Source: Deltaproteobacteria bacterium ADurb.Bin207
Lineage (GTDB): Bacteria; Myxococcota_A; Polyangia; Polyangiales; Polyangiaceae
Reading direction: 5' to 3'
NCBI GenBank assembly: GCA_002070115.1
Contig: MWCO01000005.1
Coordinates: forward strand, 88,324 to 152,323
Length of the DNA stretch: 64,000 nucleotides
A model generated the notes under the pieces. It did no database searches. It was given only the letters and a program-made list of their open reading frames with translations, and was not told the origin of the DNA. Of this stretch, positions 18,764 to 28,669 are shown one piece after another. The translations under genes were made by a program, and so were the position numbers. The number at the start of each line of letters is the position of its first letter. Within the stretch, counting starts at the first letter, position 1.

Positions 18764-20638
18764 ATGACAAAATCGCTCCGATGGGCTGGCGTAGTATTTT
18801 GGGTAGGGATAGCGGGTGTGCTGAGTTGTTCTTCGGAGGACGACAGTGGCCGCGTTTCCAATGCGGGGACGGGCGGCGGGACTTCCGATGCTTCTGGCTC
18901 CGGAGGAGATGCTGGCACGGGGGGGACATTTTTCACGGGTGGTAGTGGGGGAGGAGGGGTTGTCGGCTGCGTCACTTGCTCGGCGGATCTTCGATCTGTG
19001 GTGGATTGTGAAACCGGCCAAGTGGTCAAAGAGTGTCCGGAAGACAAAGGTTGCGGTCCCGACGGGGAGTGTGTGGCGCCCTGCGAAAGCGCGAGTGCCA
19101 ACAAAAGCTCCGTGGGTTGTGAGTACTATCTTGTGACTCCCGATGGCTGGAGTGAGATTCCCGATATGGATCTTCCTTATCCTGCTGGACTAGCGCCAGG
19201 CCAGGCCAGCGACGGGAGTTGCTTTGCCGCGTACGTGAACAACACCTGGCCAACTCCGGTCGATGTCACTGTCGAATACAATGGTGTTGTGGTGAACGCG
19301 GCACCCCATGCTCGGATTCCGCAAGGTGCAGGCGCTTCGTTGACGTATCTTCCCTTACCCAACGGCCAGATCCCGCCCAACGAGATGGCCATCGTGTTTT
19401 TGAGCCACGATGGTGGCATAGGGCCCTACAAAACCGCTTGCCCACAAGGTATTACTCCTGTTTTCACCAAGGACACGGGACAGCATGGCACAGGATTCGG
19501 AAAAGCGATCCGACTGGCAACGTCGGCCCCGGCGGTCGTTTATGATATTTATCCTTATGGGGGAGCGATTAGCTATATCACCAGCGCGACGTTACTCCTT
19601 CCGACGAGTGCGTGGAATACGAATTATGTAGGGGTGACCACGGACCACGCGACAAGGGGATCTCAGGGCGGTGAAGGCGAAATACGCTCACCCAGCGGCA
19701 TCACGATCGTGGCACAGAAAGATGGTACCAAGGTCACTTTGCTACCCTCCGCTCCTATTGCTCCTCGAGGTCAAGTCGCGGCCACTCCAGCGAATCAAGC
19801 GGTGACCTATTCCCTCAATCGGGGCGAACTATTGCATTTTCTTCAAGTGGACGATCTGACGGGGACTCCGATTGAAGCCTCGGAACCTATCGCCTTGTGG
19901 GCGCAGCATTATTGCATGACCATCCCGTTCGGGGTCCCAGCCTGTGATCCCGGCCATCAGCAAATCCCTCCCGTGTCGGCAACCGGCTCGCAATACGCGG
20001 CCGTTCGTTACCGAAATCGTATTCCCTCCGGCCCTGAAGAGGCTGTGCCATGGCGTTTCGTGGGAATGGTGGATGGTACGGTCCTTACCTACGATGCGGG
20101 TTTTGACCCTGTGGCGGCCGGGGCGCCAACCACGCTACAACAAGGACAACTCGTAACGTTCAACCATACCGGACCTTTTGTGGTTCGCAGCCAAGACGAC
20201 AGCCATCCATTTTATGTGGCTGCGCATATGTCGGGCGGCGACCCATTCGATGGTATCGGAGATCCCGAAACCGTCAATATCATCCCTACAGCGCAGTGGC
20301 TCAAGCAGTATATCTTCTTTGCGGATCCCACCTACGGCAACTCGAACCTCGTCGTGATTCGAAAAAAAGGCCCCGAAGGTTTCGCGCCGGTTACCCTCGA
20401 TTGTCTCGGCCCTCTCGATGGTTGGACCGCGCTTGGGGAATTTGAATATACGAGGGTCGACCTGCAAGCCAACGGCACTCCCGTGGGCGCTTGCGACAAT
20501 GGTCGTCATGTCATGGAAAGCGACATACCTTTTGGACTTACCGTCTGGGGATTCGACCAATACGTGAGTTATGCCTACCCCGCGGGTGCCAGTGTCAAGC
20601 CAATCAATACCGTGAAAGTACCTCCCGTCCCGAAATAG
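18764..20638 (+). CDS. IgGFc-binding-like secreted lipoprotein
   Basis: A 624-residue predicted lipoprotein. The signal peptide MTKSLRWAGVVFWVGIAGVLSC carries lipobox VLSC. A Gly/Ser/Thr linker and a small Cys-rich segment (CVTCSADLRSVVDC to CGPDGECVAPC) follow. The remaining ~520 residues resemble the IgGFc-binding N-terminal domain family: they begin SVGCEYYLVTPD and contain repeated beta-rich segments such as FAAYVNNTWPTPVDVTVEYNG and ILLPTSAWNTNYV-like motifs. Members in Myxococcota are extracellular. Binding of antibody Fc is a property of the animal protein and should not be assumed here. It is transcribed divergently from the SGNH hydrolase gene. Confidence 0.7.
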   Translation: MTKSLRWAGVVFWVGIAGVLSCSSEDDSGRVSNAGTGGGTSDASGSGGDAGTGGTFFTGGSGGGGVVGCVTCSADLRSVVDCETGQVVKECPEDKGCGPDGECVAPCESASANKSSVGCEYYLVTPDGWSEIPDMDLPYPAGLAPGQASDGSCFAAYVNNTWPTPVDVTVEYNGVVVNAAPHARIPQGAGASLTYLPLPNGQIPPNEMAIVFLSHDGGIGPYKTACPQGITPVFTKDTGQHGTGFGKAIRLATSAPAVVYDIYPYGGAISYITSATLLLPTSAWNTNYVGVTTDHATRGSQGGEGEIRSPSGITIVAQKDGTKVTLLPSAPIAPRGQVAATPANQAVTYSLNRGELLHFLQVDDLTGTPIEASEPIALWAQHYCMTIPFGVPACDPGHQQIPPVSATGSQYAAVRYRNRIPSGPEEAVPWRFVGMVDGTVLTYDAGFDPVAAGAPTTLQQGQLVTFNHTGPFVVRSQDDSHPFYVAAHMSGGDPFDGIGDPETVNIIPTAQWLKQYIFFADPTYGNSNLVVIRKKGPEGFAPVTLDCLGPLDGWTALGEFEYTRVDLQANGTPVGACDNGRHVMESDIPFGLTVWGFDQYVSYAYPAGASVKPINTVKVPPVPK

Positions 20639-20984
20639 GCGTCAGCGTTAGCGTATCCAACGCGCCCGCCAACAACACCGTCCATTCGATGGTGAGTCAT
20701 CGAAATATTCGCATATTCGCTTCGACGAAAGGAGCTTTGCGCTACACGGATTCTATCCTTACCGTGGTAGCGCCGCGCTGCTAGTGGTGAGATATGGGAG
20801 GAAAACGATCGAGGGGTGAGCGTAAAAATCGTGTAATAACAGGCACCTATGCCCTACGAGGCCTTCGGCCGAGGGGAGTTGAGGTCGCTCCTTGGGTTGA
20901 GGATGGGTTTGTCGTGTAAACGCGAGCGGGTTTTGCTAGTCTGCAGGATCGGAAAACGTTCGAACATATAAGGAATGGCTTGCG
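20639..20984. other. Intergenic region between two lipoprotein genes
   Basis: About 346 bases with no believable coding frame. It probably contains the end of the upstream transcript and the promoter of the next lipoprotein gene. I could not point to a specific terminator hairpin. Confidence 0.5.
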
Positions 20985-22196
20985 ATGCGCTGGAAATACA
21001 GTCTTTCGATGTTCAAGGGAAGCTCGTTGTATCCTTCCATGCTTGGCGTCACGTTGTTGTCTTTGGTCCTCGGGGGGTGTGGCAGCGATGATGAAGCAGC
21101 GGGGGGAAGCTCGGAGACAGCCGCCAAGGCGCCCTATGGTCGTGTTTCTCAAAATACGGTCGTACGATACGAACGACCACGTGACGATGGGACTACTCAC
21201 GAAGCCACGGCGCAGGTCGTGGGAGAAAAGACGATCCAGGGAAAAACCTATTGGCGTGCAAAACTTGGGGACTTTGACTCATCGAACGCCAGCGGAACGG
21301 AGCTTTGGGTTCAGCTCCCCGACCCCCATTCGGCGGTCGTGGCGGGAGGTGAATTTTGGTCGCGAAAAGTGCTGCCCAATCCCAATCCATCCCAACCTTC
21401 TGCCACGATTGAGTTGGACGAACCGCTCACGCTCAACCTCGATCCTCCGGTCGGACAGCCCGTTGCCGTACAGGCGAAAGGTACGATCGAGCTTTTGGGG
21501 CAGCCTCTTTCCATCGACCTTTCCGGCTCTTATACCGCCGTTAGTCACAACGCCAGCGTCTTGACTTCCGGTGGTTCCTTGCACGGATGTCATGAGTTTT
21601 CGTTCCAGGGCACGGCATCGAACAACGAATTTCTCAGTGTTCTTGGGGTCAACGAAATCAGCGGGCAAGCCTGGTACCATCCAAGTTTCGGCCTGGTGCG
21701 CGCTGTGATGCACATTCCCGGAAAGAAGGACTATGAACTCGACTTCACGGGCGCCGACGAAATGGGAAAAGCAACCACCGGCACCAACCGTATTCAAGGT
21801 CTGCGTATCCTGGGACCTTCTGAAACGTTTGAACTCAATACCTATGCGGTGCATGGCGACCTCGATGCCGACAAGGACCAGCACGCCAAAATGCTCGTGG
21901 AAGCGCGTTTTGCGGATGATTCGAAAGCGCAATCCTCGGATCGTCCACCCATCGACACACAGATCGGAACGACGATGGGCGTCTTTCCACACCAACTCGT
22001 TGCATCCCCCATCAGCTTTTTCCATCCGGAAGAAAACGGCAAAGGCTTTACGTTTTGGGTGGGATACGTAGACCAGGCGGCGAAAAATGAATCGGTCAAC
22101 GGTATTTCCTACCATATCACGGCAAAGGTGCCTAACGACGCATCGAATTCGGTGCGGGTGACGAGCCGGATCATCTATTCGCTCTACAAGCCTTGA
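20985..22196 (+). CDS. Lipoprotein of unknown function
   Basis: A 403-residue predicted lipoprotein with a long N-terminal signal (positively charged start, hydrophobic core LGVTLLSLVLGGC, lipobox LGGC). The mature part is beta-rich and has few cysteines. It contains no catalytic motif or repeat that I recognise. AAGGA lies about 9-10 bases before the ATG. The gene sits alone between a 346-bp gap and the convergent TerB-like gene. It is most likely an outer-membrane-anchored periplasmic or surface protein. I assign no function. Confidence 0.65.
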   Translation: MRWKYSLSMFKGSSLYPSMLGVTLLSLVLGGCGSDDEAAGGSSETAAKAPYGRVSQNTVVRYERPRDDGTTHEATAQVVGEKTIQGKTYWRAKLGDFDSSNASGTELWVQLPDPHSAVVAGGEFWSRKVLPNPNPSQPSATIELDEPLTLNLDPPVGQPVAVQAKGTIELLGQPLSIDLSGSYTAVSHNASVLTSGGSLHGCHEFSFQGTASNNEFLSVLGVNEISGQAWYHPSFGLVRAVMHIPGKKDYELDFTGADEMGKATTGTNRIQGLRILGPSETFELNTYAVHGDLDADKDQHAKMLVEARFADDSKAQSSDRPPIDTQIGTTMGVFPHQLVASPISFFHPEENGKGFTFWVGYVDQAAKNESVNGISYHITAKVPNDASNSVRVTSRIIYSLYKP

Positions 22197-22395
22197 TGCC
22201 AACCGCGTTTTTCGACGGTATACGCGGCACGGGCGATGCCCATTGTCACCGAGTGTTTTCCGGCAGGGCGCCTTGCTGTCGTCGTTGTCCGCGACGGGGT
22301 TTGCGTAGGGACAATATCGTGGATGGACGAACGCTCGAGCCTTGACAAGCAAACCAGTTCAAGACCCTTGCCCAACGTTGTGACACCTTGATCGA

Positions 22396-22719
22396 TTACT
22401 TCAACAATGCCTGGAGCAACGCGAAGTGCTCGGCCTCTTCCGGTGCCACCATCCCGTCGGCAGCAATCGTTGCACGCACCACATCCAGGAACAATTCGCG
22501 GTGTTTCAAGGGAACCCTCGCGGGGTCGACGTCTTCAGGGCGCGGTGGTCGTTGCAACATCAACTCCACTTCTTGCTTTTCGTCATCATCGAGTTGGAGT
22601 TGACGGACAAGCTTGGCGATGAAGGCCTTTTCTTCTTTTTGGACTTCGAAATCCGCCCAGGCGAAGGAGCAAACAAAGCGCATGAGTCGCATTCGGTCTT
22701 GCTTGTTCAAGCGATGCAT
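22396..22719 (-). CDS. TerB-like small helical protein
   Basis: A 107-residue all-alpha cytoplasmic protein. The sequence FVCSFAWADFEVQKEEKAFIAKLV, followed later by VRATIAADGMVAPEEAEHFALL, matches the repeated helical layout and the acidic D-G-x-V-x-x-E-E motif of TerB/DjlA N-terminal-like domains, which may bind metal or partner proteins. TerB relatives occur in tellurite and stress operons, but no other ter gene is here. It is convergent with the unknown lipoprotein gene. The assignment rests on motif resemblance only. Confidence 0.65.
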   Translation of the reverse strand: MHRLNKQDRMRLMRFVCSFAWADFEVQKEEKAFIAKLVRQLQLDDDEKQEVELMLQRPPRPEDVDPARVPLKHRELFLDVVRATIAADGMVAPEEAEHFALLQALLK

Positions 22720-22953
22720 GGGCCAACCGTAGCAGTGGATGAAGTCCTTCGAAAGAGGGGGACAGGGGCATGGTCAACCATCCAACCAATCCAGCAGCGA
22801 ATCGGTGGTACTTCCAGCGATTGCCCAACGAACACCTGACATTGGTTCCCCCGGCAAATCATGAAGCATCGTACAATTCATGAGACAATCCCACCTTAGC
22901 CCCAACATCCAACACGGTCGACCCCTTCGACAACGAATGATAAGGGTAGTGGT

Positions 22954-23781
22954 ATGCTTAGGCACCCCGTGTCAACTGTCGTGTTTGCTGTTGGCCTATG
23001 GGTTGTGTCGTTGTGGGCGATGGCGGCAAGCGCTCAGCCTGCGGTGGATACGGCGGCGAAGCGATTGACCGATGGATCGTCCTTTCAGGTGAGGGTGCAA
23101 GCGGCTTTGGCGCTTGGAGCTTCCGGTTCCGAAAGAGCGGTGGGGCCGTTGTGTGGGGCTTTGGACGATGAAACGGCCAGTGTGCGTGCGGCGGCCGCAG
23201 CGGCTTTGGCGCGTTTACGTAAGCCGTCGGGGCTATCGTGCCTCAAAGCCCGAGCAGGCAAAGAAACCAATGGGGCGGTGAAGACGCAGATCGAAAAGGC
23301 GAGCGCACGCATCGAAAAGGATGCCGAGCACCAAAGAAACGCGAAGGCCTCCCGGCAGCCCACGCGGGCCAGTCGATTGTACGTAGCCGTGGAAGCCACC
23401 AAAACCAAGCATGGTCGTCGCAAAGGCGAGATTGAGTTGTTGGTGCAGGCAACGATCCGCAGGCTGCTGCTCGCGGATGCCAAAGTGGCGTTGGCACCCT
23501 CGGGGCAGAGTCCGCAAGACTTCGACAACGCTGCCAAGGGAAATCGCGTGCAGGGCTACCTGCTTCGTCCCACCGTGGAATCGGTGGATTACGATGGTGC
23601 CAAACTATCCGTAGCCCTGCGAGTGACCCTATTCAGCTATCCATCGATGGCATTACAAGGAGAGTTTTTTCCGAAGCTATCGATGTCGGGCACACCCCAA
23701 CGGGATCCCGAAGCAGAAGACGAGCTTCTTCAGATGGCAGCGCAAAAAGCCGTGGAAAAGTTTTTGGCAACCACACGTTGA
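22954..23781 (+). CDS. Secreted HEAT-repeat protein
   Basis: A 275-residue protein with a signal peptide (hydrophobic VFAVGLWVVSLWAMAASA, cleavage near AQPAV). Residues ~35-95 form two HEAT/PBS-lyase-type repeats (VRVQAALALGASGSERAVGPLC and VRAAAAAALARL). A charged helical linker leads to a ~140-residue C-terminal region containing SRLYVAVEATKT. This region resembles other periplasmic HEAT proteins but has no recognised catalytic motif. AAGGG precedes the ATG. It is probably a periplasmic scaffold. Partner genes are not evident. Confidence 0.65.
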   Translation: MLRHPVSTVVFAVGLWVVSLWAMAASAQPAVDTAAKRLTDGSSFQVRVQAALALGASGSERAVGPLCGALDDETASVRAAAAAALARLRKPSGLSCLKARAGKETNGAVKTQIEKASARIEKDAEHQRNAKASRQPTRASRLYVAVEATKTKHGRRKGEIELLVQATIRRLLLADAKVALAPSGQSPQDFDNAAKGNRVQGYLLRPTVESVDYDGAKLSVALRVTLFSYPSMALQGEFFPKLSMSGTPQRDPEAEDELLQMAAQKAVEKFLATTR

Positions 23782-24167
23782 TGATCTCATGACGGGCGCT
23801 GCGCACTCCATGCTTTTGTTCGGAGCAGAGAGGGTACGATGACGGCAAGTCCTTTGGTGACCATCTCATCGAACCTCGATGAGGTGATAAAAGGGATCGC
23901 CGTTGCCGCGCGCATCGATTCCCGATCCGCGTCGATGGTTCCCATGATTCGTATCTCTTCGATGACGACAGCAGGGGCGTAAGGGTCGCCGACGTGAAAC
24001 GCTCTCGCGCTGTGCGAGCATCGCCACACTCAATGCCGATCGGATGTTGGCCACGGGAGTCGCGAACTTGCGTTGTCATTTGGACGGTGACTTGTAATAT
24101 GGAAATATGCTGTTGTTCGCCGTCCCGATTGAGAACTCCATCGTCGGCACCATGAGGGTGGATATAC
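23782..24167. other. Intergenic region upstream of the Ser/Thr kinase gene
   Basis: About 386 bases. A minus-strand frame of 80 codons (23787-24029) has protein-like stretches (HVGDPYAPAVVIEEIRIMG) but no ribosome binding site that I can see, and it abuts the HEAT gene end. I treat it as doubtful. The promoter of the kinase-receptor pair must lie here. Confidence 0.4.
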
Positions 24168-25769
24168 ATGCCTAGCGGTCCTGCCTCTCGATCTCAGTCG
24201 GAAAACGCACTCGCCGCTGATCCTTTGCTTGGCACGGTTCTCAACGATAAGTATCACGTTCTTGCCGTTGTCGGCAGCGGAGGAATGGGAAAGATCTATC
24301 GAGCGGAGCAGATTCCGCTTGGGCGACCCGTGGCGCTGAAGGTTTTGCATCCAGCACACACGTCCACTGCGAAGGAAGGAAATTTCCAGCAGCGTTTTTT
24401 CTTGGAAGCGAGCATTTTGTCTCGCCTACAGCATCCTAACGTCGTCACCGTTTTTGATTATGGGTACATAGAAGGAACCCATCCCGAAATGTACTTCATG
24501 GCGATGGAATACCTCGCGGGTGAGACGCTGGAGCATCGGATTCGTCGTCAAGGATTCTTATCGCCCGAGGAGCTATTGCCCATCGTCCGTCAGATCTCCC
24601 GAGGTTTACAGGATGCGCATCGCCAGGGGGTAGTGCATCGAGATCTCAAGCCATCGAACGTGATGCTCGTGGCGCGATCGGATGGTTCCATGCTGGTCAA
24701 AATCGTCGATTTTGGTCTGGTCAAAGTGCTCGGAACGGACTCGGATCAGATCACGCGAGAAGGAACGTTTCTCGGGTCGGCCCGCTACATGTCTCCCGAA
24801 CAGATCGTGCATGGCGGGGTCGATCATCGCACGGACGTCTACGCCCTTGGTGTTCTCATGTTCGAGGCTTTGTGCGGTGTGCCTCCGTTTCAACGTGAGG
24901 ACCTCATCCAAACCCTGATGGCGCATGTGCATGAACCGATTCCGGAAATGGCTTCCGTGGCTCCGAACGTTCATGTTCCCCTCGCTGTCGAAGCGATGGT
25001 TCGTCGTTGTATGTCCAAGGAACCGAGTGAACGTCCACCGGATATGGATAGTGTTCTTGCGGAGATCGATGTCTGTGCCCGAGCCCTTGGATTTCCTGTT
25101 GCGCCTTCGGACCGTTATGATGTCGAATCCGGAGAACTCATGCGCGGCGATCACGTCGTCACCCGTTCCGACGCATTGACGCGAGCGGAGGGGCGTTCTC
25201 CTTCCCTGAGCATCACGAAATCCGAAAATGCTCCTCTTGTATTTTCTCCCGAAAACCCGGATACGAAAACACTAGCCCGAGCCAAGTCCAGCAGGAAGCT
25301 GTTGATCGTCATAGCGCTATTGCTGCTGCCAATCTCGGCGGGAGCACTATTTGTGCTGTTTCGACACACGAGCACAACCGAGGCATCCCGCGCGTCCGAC
25401 CAACCGGGGGCCGCCGAGCCGTCGACACCTTCCCATGCGTTTGTGTTGTGGATCGATTCGACTCCTTCGGGAGCCGAGGTGTTGGAAGGTGATACGGTAC
25501 TTGGAACGACGCCCATGCAATTGTCGATCGACAACGATACGGTTCGTGATTTGCCCAAGCGCTTGACGCTTCGGGCCCCAGGGCATCGTCCGTATTCGCT
25601 CGTACAAGGCCCATCGAAGGACAATGTTCGCGTGGCCGTCGCGCTCCAGCCAGTGCCTGCAGAGGATAGCGATAGTGCTCCCAAGCCACTTCCTAGAAAA
25701 CCGTCGGGCCCCTCGACGCCTCCTCATTCCCCACCGACCGCCGATCCCGGCATTCGACTCCACCGATGA
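24168..25769 (+). CDS. Membrane Ser/Thr protein kinase with C-terminal PEGA-like domain
   Basis: A 533-residue Hanks-type kinase. The Gly-rich loop VVGSGGMGKIYRAE is near residue 34 and the ATP-anchoring Lys is in VALKVL. The catalytic loop HRDLKPSN has Asp159. The DFG motif (DFGLVK) and the APE-equivalent SPEQ are present. A Ser-rich linker precedes a single transmembrane helix (about 377-398). The ~100-residue outer part has a PEGA-like strand pattern (WIDSTPSGAEVLEGDTVLGTTP), followed by a Pro/Ser tail. The kinase domain should be cytoplasmic and the PEGA part periplasmic. AGGGTGG precedes the ATG. The stop overlaps the start of the receptor gene by 4 bp, so the products are probably made together. 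Confidence 0.9.
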   Translation: MPSGPASRSQSENALAADPLLGTVLNDKYHVLAVVGSGGMGKIYRAEQIPLGRPVALKVLHPAHTSTAKEGNFQQRFFLEASILSRLQHPNVVTVFDYGYIEGTHPEMYFMAMEYLAGETLEHRIRRQGFLSPEELLPIVRQISRGLQDAHRQGVVHRDLKPSNVMLVARSDGSMLVKIVDFGLVKVLGTDSDQITREGTFLGSARYMSPEQIVHGGVDHRTDVYALGVLMFEALCGVPPFQREDLIQTLMAHVHEPIPEMASVAPNVHVPLAVEAMVRRCMSKEPSERPPDMDSVLAEIDVCARALGFPVAPSDRYDVESGELMRGDHVVTRSDALTRAEGRSPSLSITKSENAPLVFSPENPDTKTLARAKSSRKLLIVIALLLLPISAGALFVLFRHTSTTEASRASDQPGAAEPSTPSHAFVLWIDSTPSGAEVLEGDTVLGTTPMQLSIDNDTVRDLPKRLTLRAPGHRPYSLVQGPSKDNVRVAVALQPVPAEDSDSAPKPLPRKPSGPSTPPHSPPTADPGIRLHR

Positions 25770-28669
25770 ATCCTATTTTCAAAGCATGGGTCCGTGTATT
25801 CACGGCGCTATTCCTGGTGACTATCCCTTTTCGGATATACGCCGACGATTTGGCTGACGAGGCGGATTTGCACTTTCAAATCGGGGCGGAACGGTATCGT
25901 GCCCGCGACTTCCGGGGCGCTCTCGAGCACTTCTTGCTCTCGAATCGTCTCGTGGCCAACCGCAATGTCGTCTTCAACATCGCGCGAACCCACGAGCAGC
26001 TTCGTCAGTATTCGCACGCCTTTCGGTACTACCAACAAGCGCGGGAGGGAGAAACCAACCCAGAAGAAATCGCCAAGATCGATGCGGCCATCGACAAGAT
26101 CCTTCCGCAGGTAGCCGTACTTCACGTCATCACCGATCCTCCTGGTGCCACCGTCTATGTGGAGCGAAAAGACCTTGGTCCTCGTGGCACGACTCCTCGC
26201 ATGTTGGCTTATGAACCGGGAGATCACACGCTCATCGTGGAACTACCGGGTTATCGTTCCCAGATCCTCGAATCGGTTCATCTCGAAGTCGGGCACCCCA
26301 AAACCGTCCATCTCGCCTTGGAAAAAATCGTTGGCACCATCGTTATCGGAGGCATTCCCGCGTCAGCGGAGGTTCGAACGGATGATCCTACCGCACCTGC
26401 CTCATGCCAAGGACCTTGCCGACTCGAAGTATCCGCGGGTCGACATACTTTGTACATCAACGACCCGGCTCATGAATCATGGATGCGTGAGATCGATGTC
26501 GTGGAAGGCAAGTTCGTCTCGCTTCGTCCCACCTTGACTCCGCAGCTTGGCTCGTTGGTCGTTCGTGCCGACGAACGCGAGGCCATCATCGAAATTGATG
26601 GCAAACCGGTTGGATTCACACCGGCTGTCATCGATGTCGGTGTTGGGTTACGAACGGTTCGGGTGAGCAAGAAGGGGTTTGTACCTGTCGAGCGCACGGT
26701 TCAGATTCGATTGAAGGAGCGTGTTCGATTGCAGGTCGAACTTGAAGCCGTCGAGGAAGTCATCGCGGCATCTCGACGCGCGGAAGCGGTCGAAGACGCG
26801 CCGGGGTCGGTGACTCTTGTTTCCCATCGGGAGCTTCGTGCGATGGGCTATCCAACGATTGCGGAGGCCATTCGTGGTGTACGAGGGGTGTATGTGGGAG
26901 ATGATCGCTCCTATCAAGGAGTAGGCATTCGTGGATTGTTCATGCCTGGAAGCTACGGCAACCGCGTGCTCGTTCTCTTGGACGGCCATCCTATGAATGA
27001 CAATTGGATCGGTTCTTCCTATGTCGGCTACGACGCGCGTACGGACATCGAGGACATCGATCGTCTCGAGGTGATTCGTGGACCGGGTTCGGTGTTGTAT
27101 GGCACCAATGCGTTTTCGGGTGTCATCAATATGGTGTCGCGCGCAAGGCAGTTGCCATCTTCCGGAAGCGTAGGGATGTCCAGCAGTGGATCGGGTGTGG
27201 CCAGAGCGCGAGCGAGAGCAACTCTTCGATTGGGAGATGATGCGGGGTTTTGGATGTCGGTGGCGGGGGCGCGTTCGGAAGGTAGGGATTTTTATTTTCA
27301 AGAGTACGACCAGCCCAATGATGTGCCAGCAACCGATGGGGTCGTTCGTGGTCTGGACGGCTTTCAGTCGGGAACGATGACAGGTCAAGCGTGGTGGGGA
27401 CCGATCACGTGGCTGGGCTTCGTTCATTCGCGGGAAAAAGACTTACCGACAGGAGCCTATGACACCATTTTTGCCGATCCTCGTGCTCGTCAAAAAGACA
27501 CCCGCGGCATGACGGAATTGCGTGTGGAGCCGTCGATTTCCGACGACGTTCATGTGCTGCTGCGCGCCCATCTCGATATGTATCGCTTCGAAGGACGGTA
27601 TCCGTACGAAGAGGTCAACGGTGGGTTGGGGGTCGATCGTTATCAAGGCACGTGGGCGGGAGGAGAAGGAAGGCTCATCCTTTCGCCGTGGTCCCCGCTT
27701 AGTGTGACGTTGGGAGGCGAGGGTCAGCGCCACTTTCGAGTCCACCAAACGGCCGAGCGCAACGACGGAACCCACATGGATCGTTCCGATCCGTATTCGG
27801 TTGCTGCTGGCTATGGGTCGGTGGATGTGCTTCCCATGACTGAACTGCGAATATCGGCGGGCTCTCGGTTCGACTGGTATTCGACGTTTGGCACGTCGGT
27901 AAATCCTCGGTTCGCGGTGATCGTCAAACCCTATGAAGCGGGGAATTTGAAACTCTTTGCAGGCAAAGCGTTTCGGGCACCCTCCATTTACGAGCTTTAT
28001 TACAACGACGGGGGACGAACGCAGGTCGAGAGTCCCGATCTTCGTCCGGAAACCATCTACTCGCCGGAGCTTCAATTCACTCATCGAATCACCGAATCAT
28101 GGTCGGCCCTGGTGACTGGATACGCAAATTACGTCCAGGATCTCATCGCGGTACAAGGAGATGCCACCGCTGCCTCTCCCGCCCATTACGAAAACTCCCC
28201 CTCAGCGATTCTCACACTTGGTGCAGAAGCTTCCGTGCGGCGAGAATGGCGTCATGGGTGGATGCTCGAGTTATCCTATGCGTATCAGCATTCGGAGTAT
28301 CGTCAGCCATCGGCGACGTCGGTCCCTATGCGCCATGTCCCCAACGTGCCCGAGCAAATGGGCTCGATTCGCACTTCGGCTCCGATTGTGCAAGGTGCTC
28401 TTCATGCCATGACTCGATTGTCGGTAGAGGGGCCGCGCTACGATCGTTACGACCGACCTGGAGAACCAGAACAACGCAGGACCGAAGGAGCGGCCATCTG
28501 GGATGTCGTGCTATCCGGGCAAGAGCAAGAACTCGGCCTTCGTTACGCGATAGGCATCTACAACGTCTTCGATTCCCGTCATCGGGTGCCTGTCAGCCGT
28601 GAGTTTCGTCAGCGATCCATCTTACAAAACGGACGAACACTACTTCTATCTTCGACCGTTGATTTTTAG
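25766..28669 (+). CDS. Chimeric TPR-PEGA-TonB-dependent outer-membrane receptor
   Basis: A 967-residue protein with a signal peptide (cleavage near IYADD). Residues ~30-110 form TPR-like helices (AERYRARDFRGALEHFLLSNRL). Residues ~115-325 hold about three PEGA domains (ITDPPGATVYVERKDLG, and VGTIVIGGIPASAEV, and IIEIDGKPVGFTPA). From ~345 a TonB-dependent receptor plug follows (VLVLLDGHPMND, VIRGPGSVLYGTNAFSGVINMV), then a barrel ending in aromatic residues (LSSTVDF), as outer-membrane barrels do. Placing TPR and PEGA domains ahead of the plug is unusual. They would sit in the periplasm, where a TonB box normally lies; I see no clear TonB box. It is coupled to the kinase gene by an ATGA overlap. 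The ligand is unknown. Confidence 0.88.
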   Translation: MNPIFKAWVRVFTALFLVTIPFRIYADDLADEADLHFQIGAERYRARDFRGALEHFLLSNRLVANRNVVFNIARTHEQLRQYSHAFRYYQQAREGETNPEEIAKIDAAIDKILPQVAVLHVITDPPGATVYVERKDLGPRGTTPRMLAYEPGDHTLIVELPGYRSQILESVHLEVGHPKTVHLALEKIVGTIVIGGIPASAEVRTDDPTAPASCQGPCRLEVSAGRHTLYINDPAHESWMREIDVVEGKFVSLRPTLTPQLGSLVVRADEREAIIEIDGKPVGFTPAVIDVGVGLRTVRVSKKGFVPVERTVQIRLKERVRLQVELEAVEEVIAASRRAEAVEDAPGSVTLVSHRELRAMGYPTIAEAIRGVRGVYVGDDRSYQGVGIRGLFMPGSYGNRVLVLLDGHPMNDNWIGSSYVGYDARTDIEDIDRLEVIRGPGSVLYGTNAFSGVINMVSRARQLPSSGSVGMSSSGSGVARARARATLRLGDDAGFWMSVAGARSEGRDFYFQEYDQPNDVPATDGVVRGLDGFQSGTMTGQAWWGPITWLGFVHSREKDLPTGAYDTIFADPRARQKDTRGMTELRVEPSISDDVHVLLRAHLDMYRFEGRYPYEEVNGGLGVDRYQGTWAGGEGRLILSPWSPLSVTLGGEGQRHFRVHQTAERNDGTHMDRSDPYSVAAGYGSVDVLPMTELRISAGSRFDWYSTFGTSVNPRFAVIVKPYEAGNLKLFAGKAFRAPSIYELYYNDGGRTQVESPDLRPETIYSPELQFTHRITESWSALVTGYANYVQDLIAVQGDATAASPAHYENSPSAILTLGAEASVRREWRHGWMLELSYAYQHSEYRQPSATSVPMRHVPNVPEQMGSIRTSAPIVQGALHAMTRLSVEGPRYDRYDRPGEPEQRRTEGAAIWDVVLSGQEQELGLRYAIGIYNVFDSRHRVPVSREFRQRSILQNGRTLLLSSTVDF

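Noticed and set aside
23787..24029. Possible 80-residue minus-strand gene in the gap before the kinase
   Set aside because: It has some protein-like stretches but no ribosome binding site and no recognised family. Kept only as a note in the gap entry.
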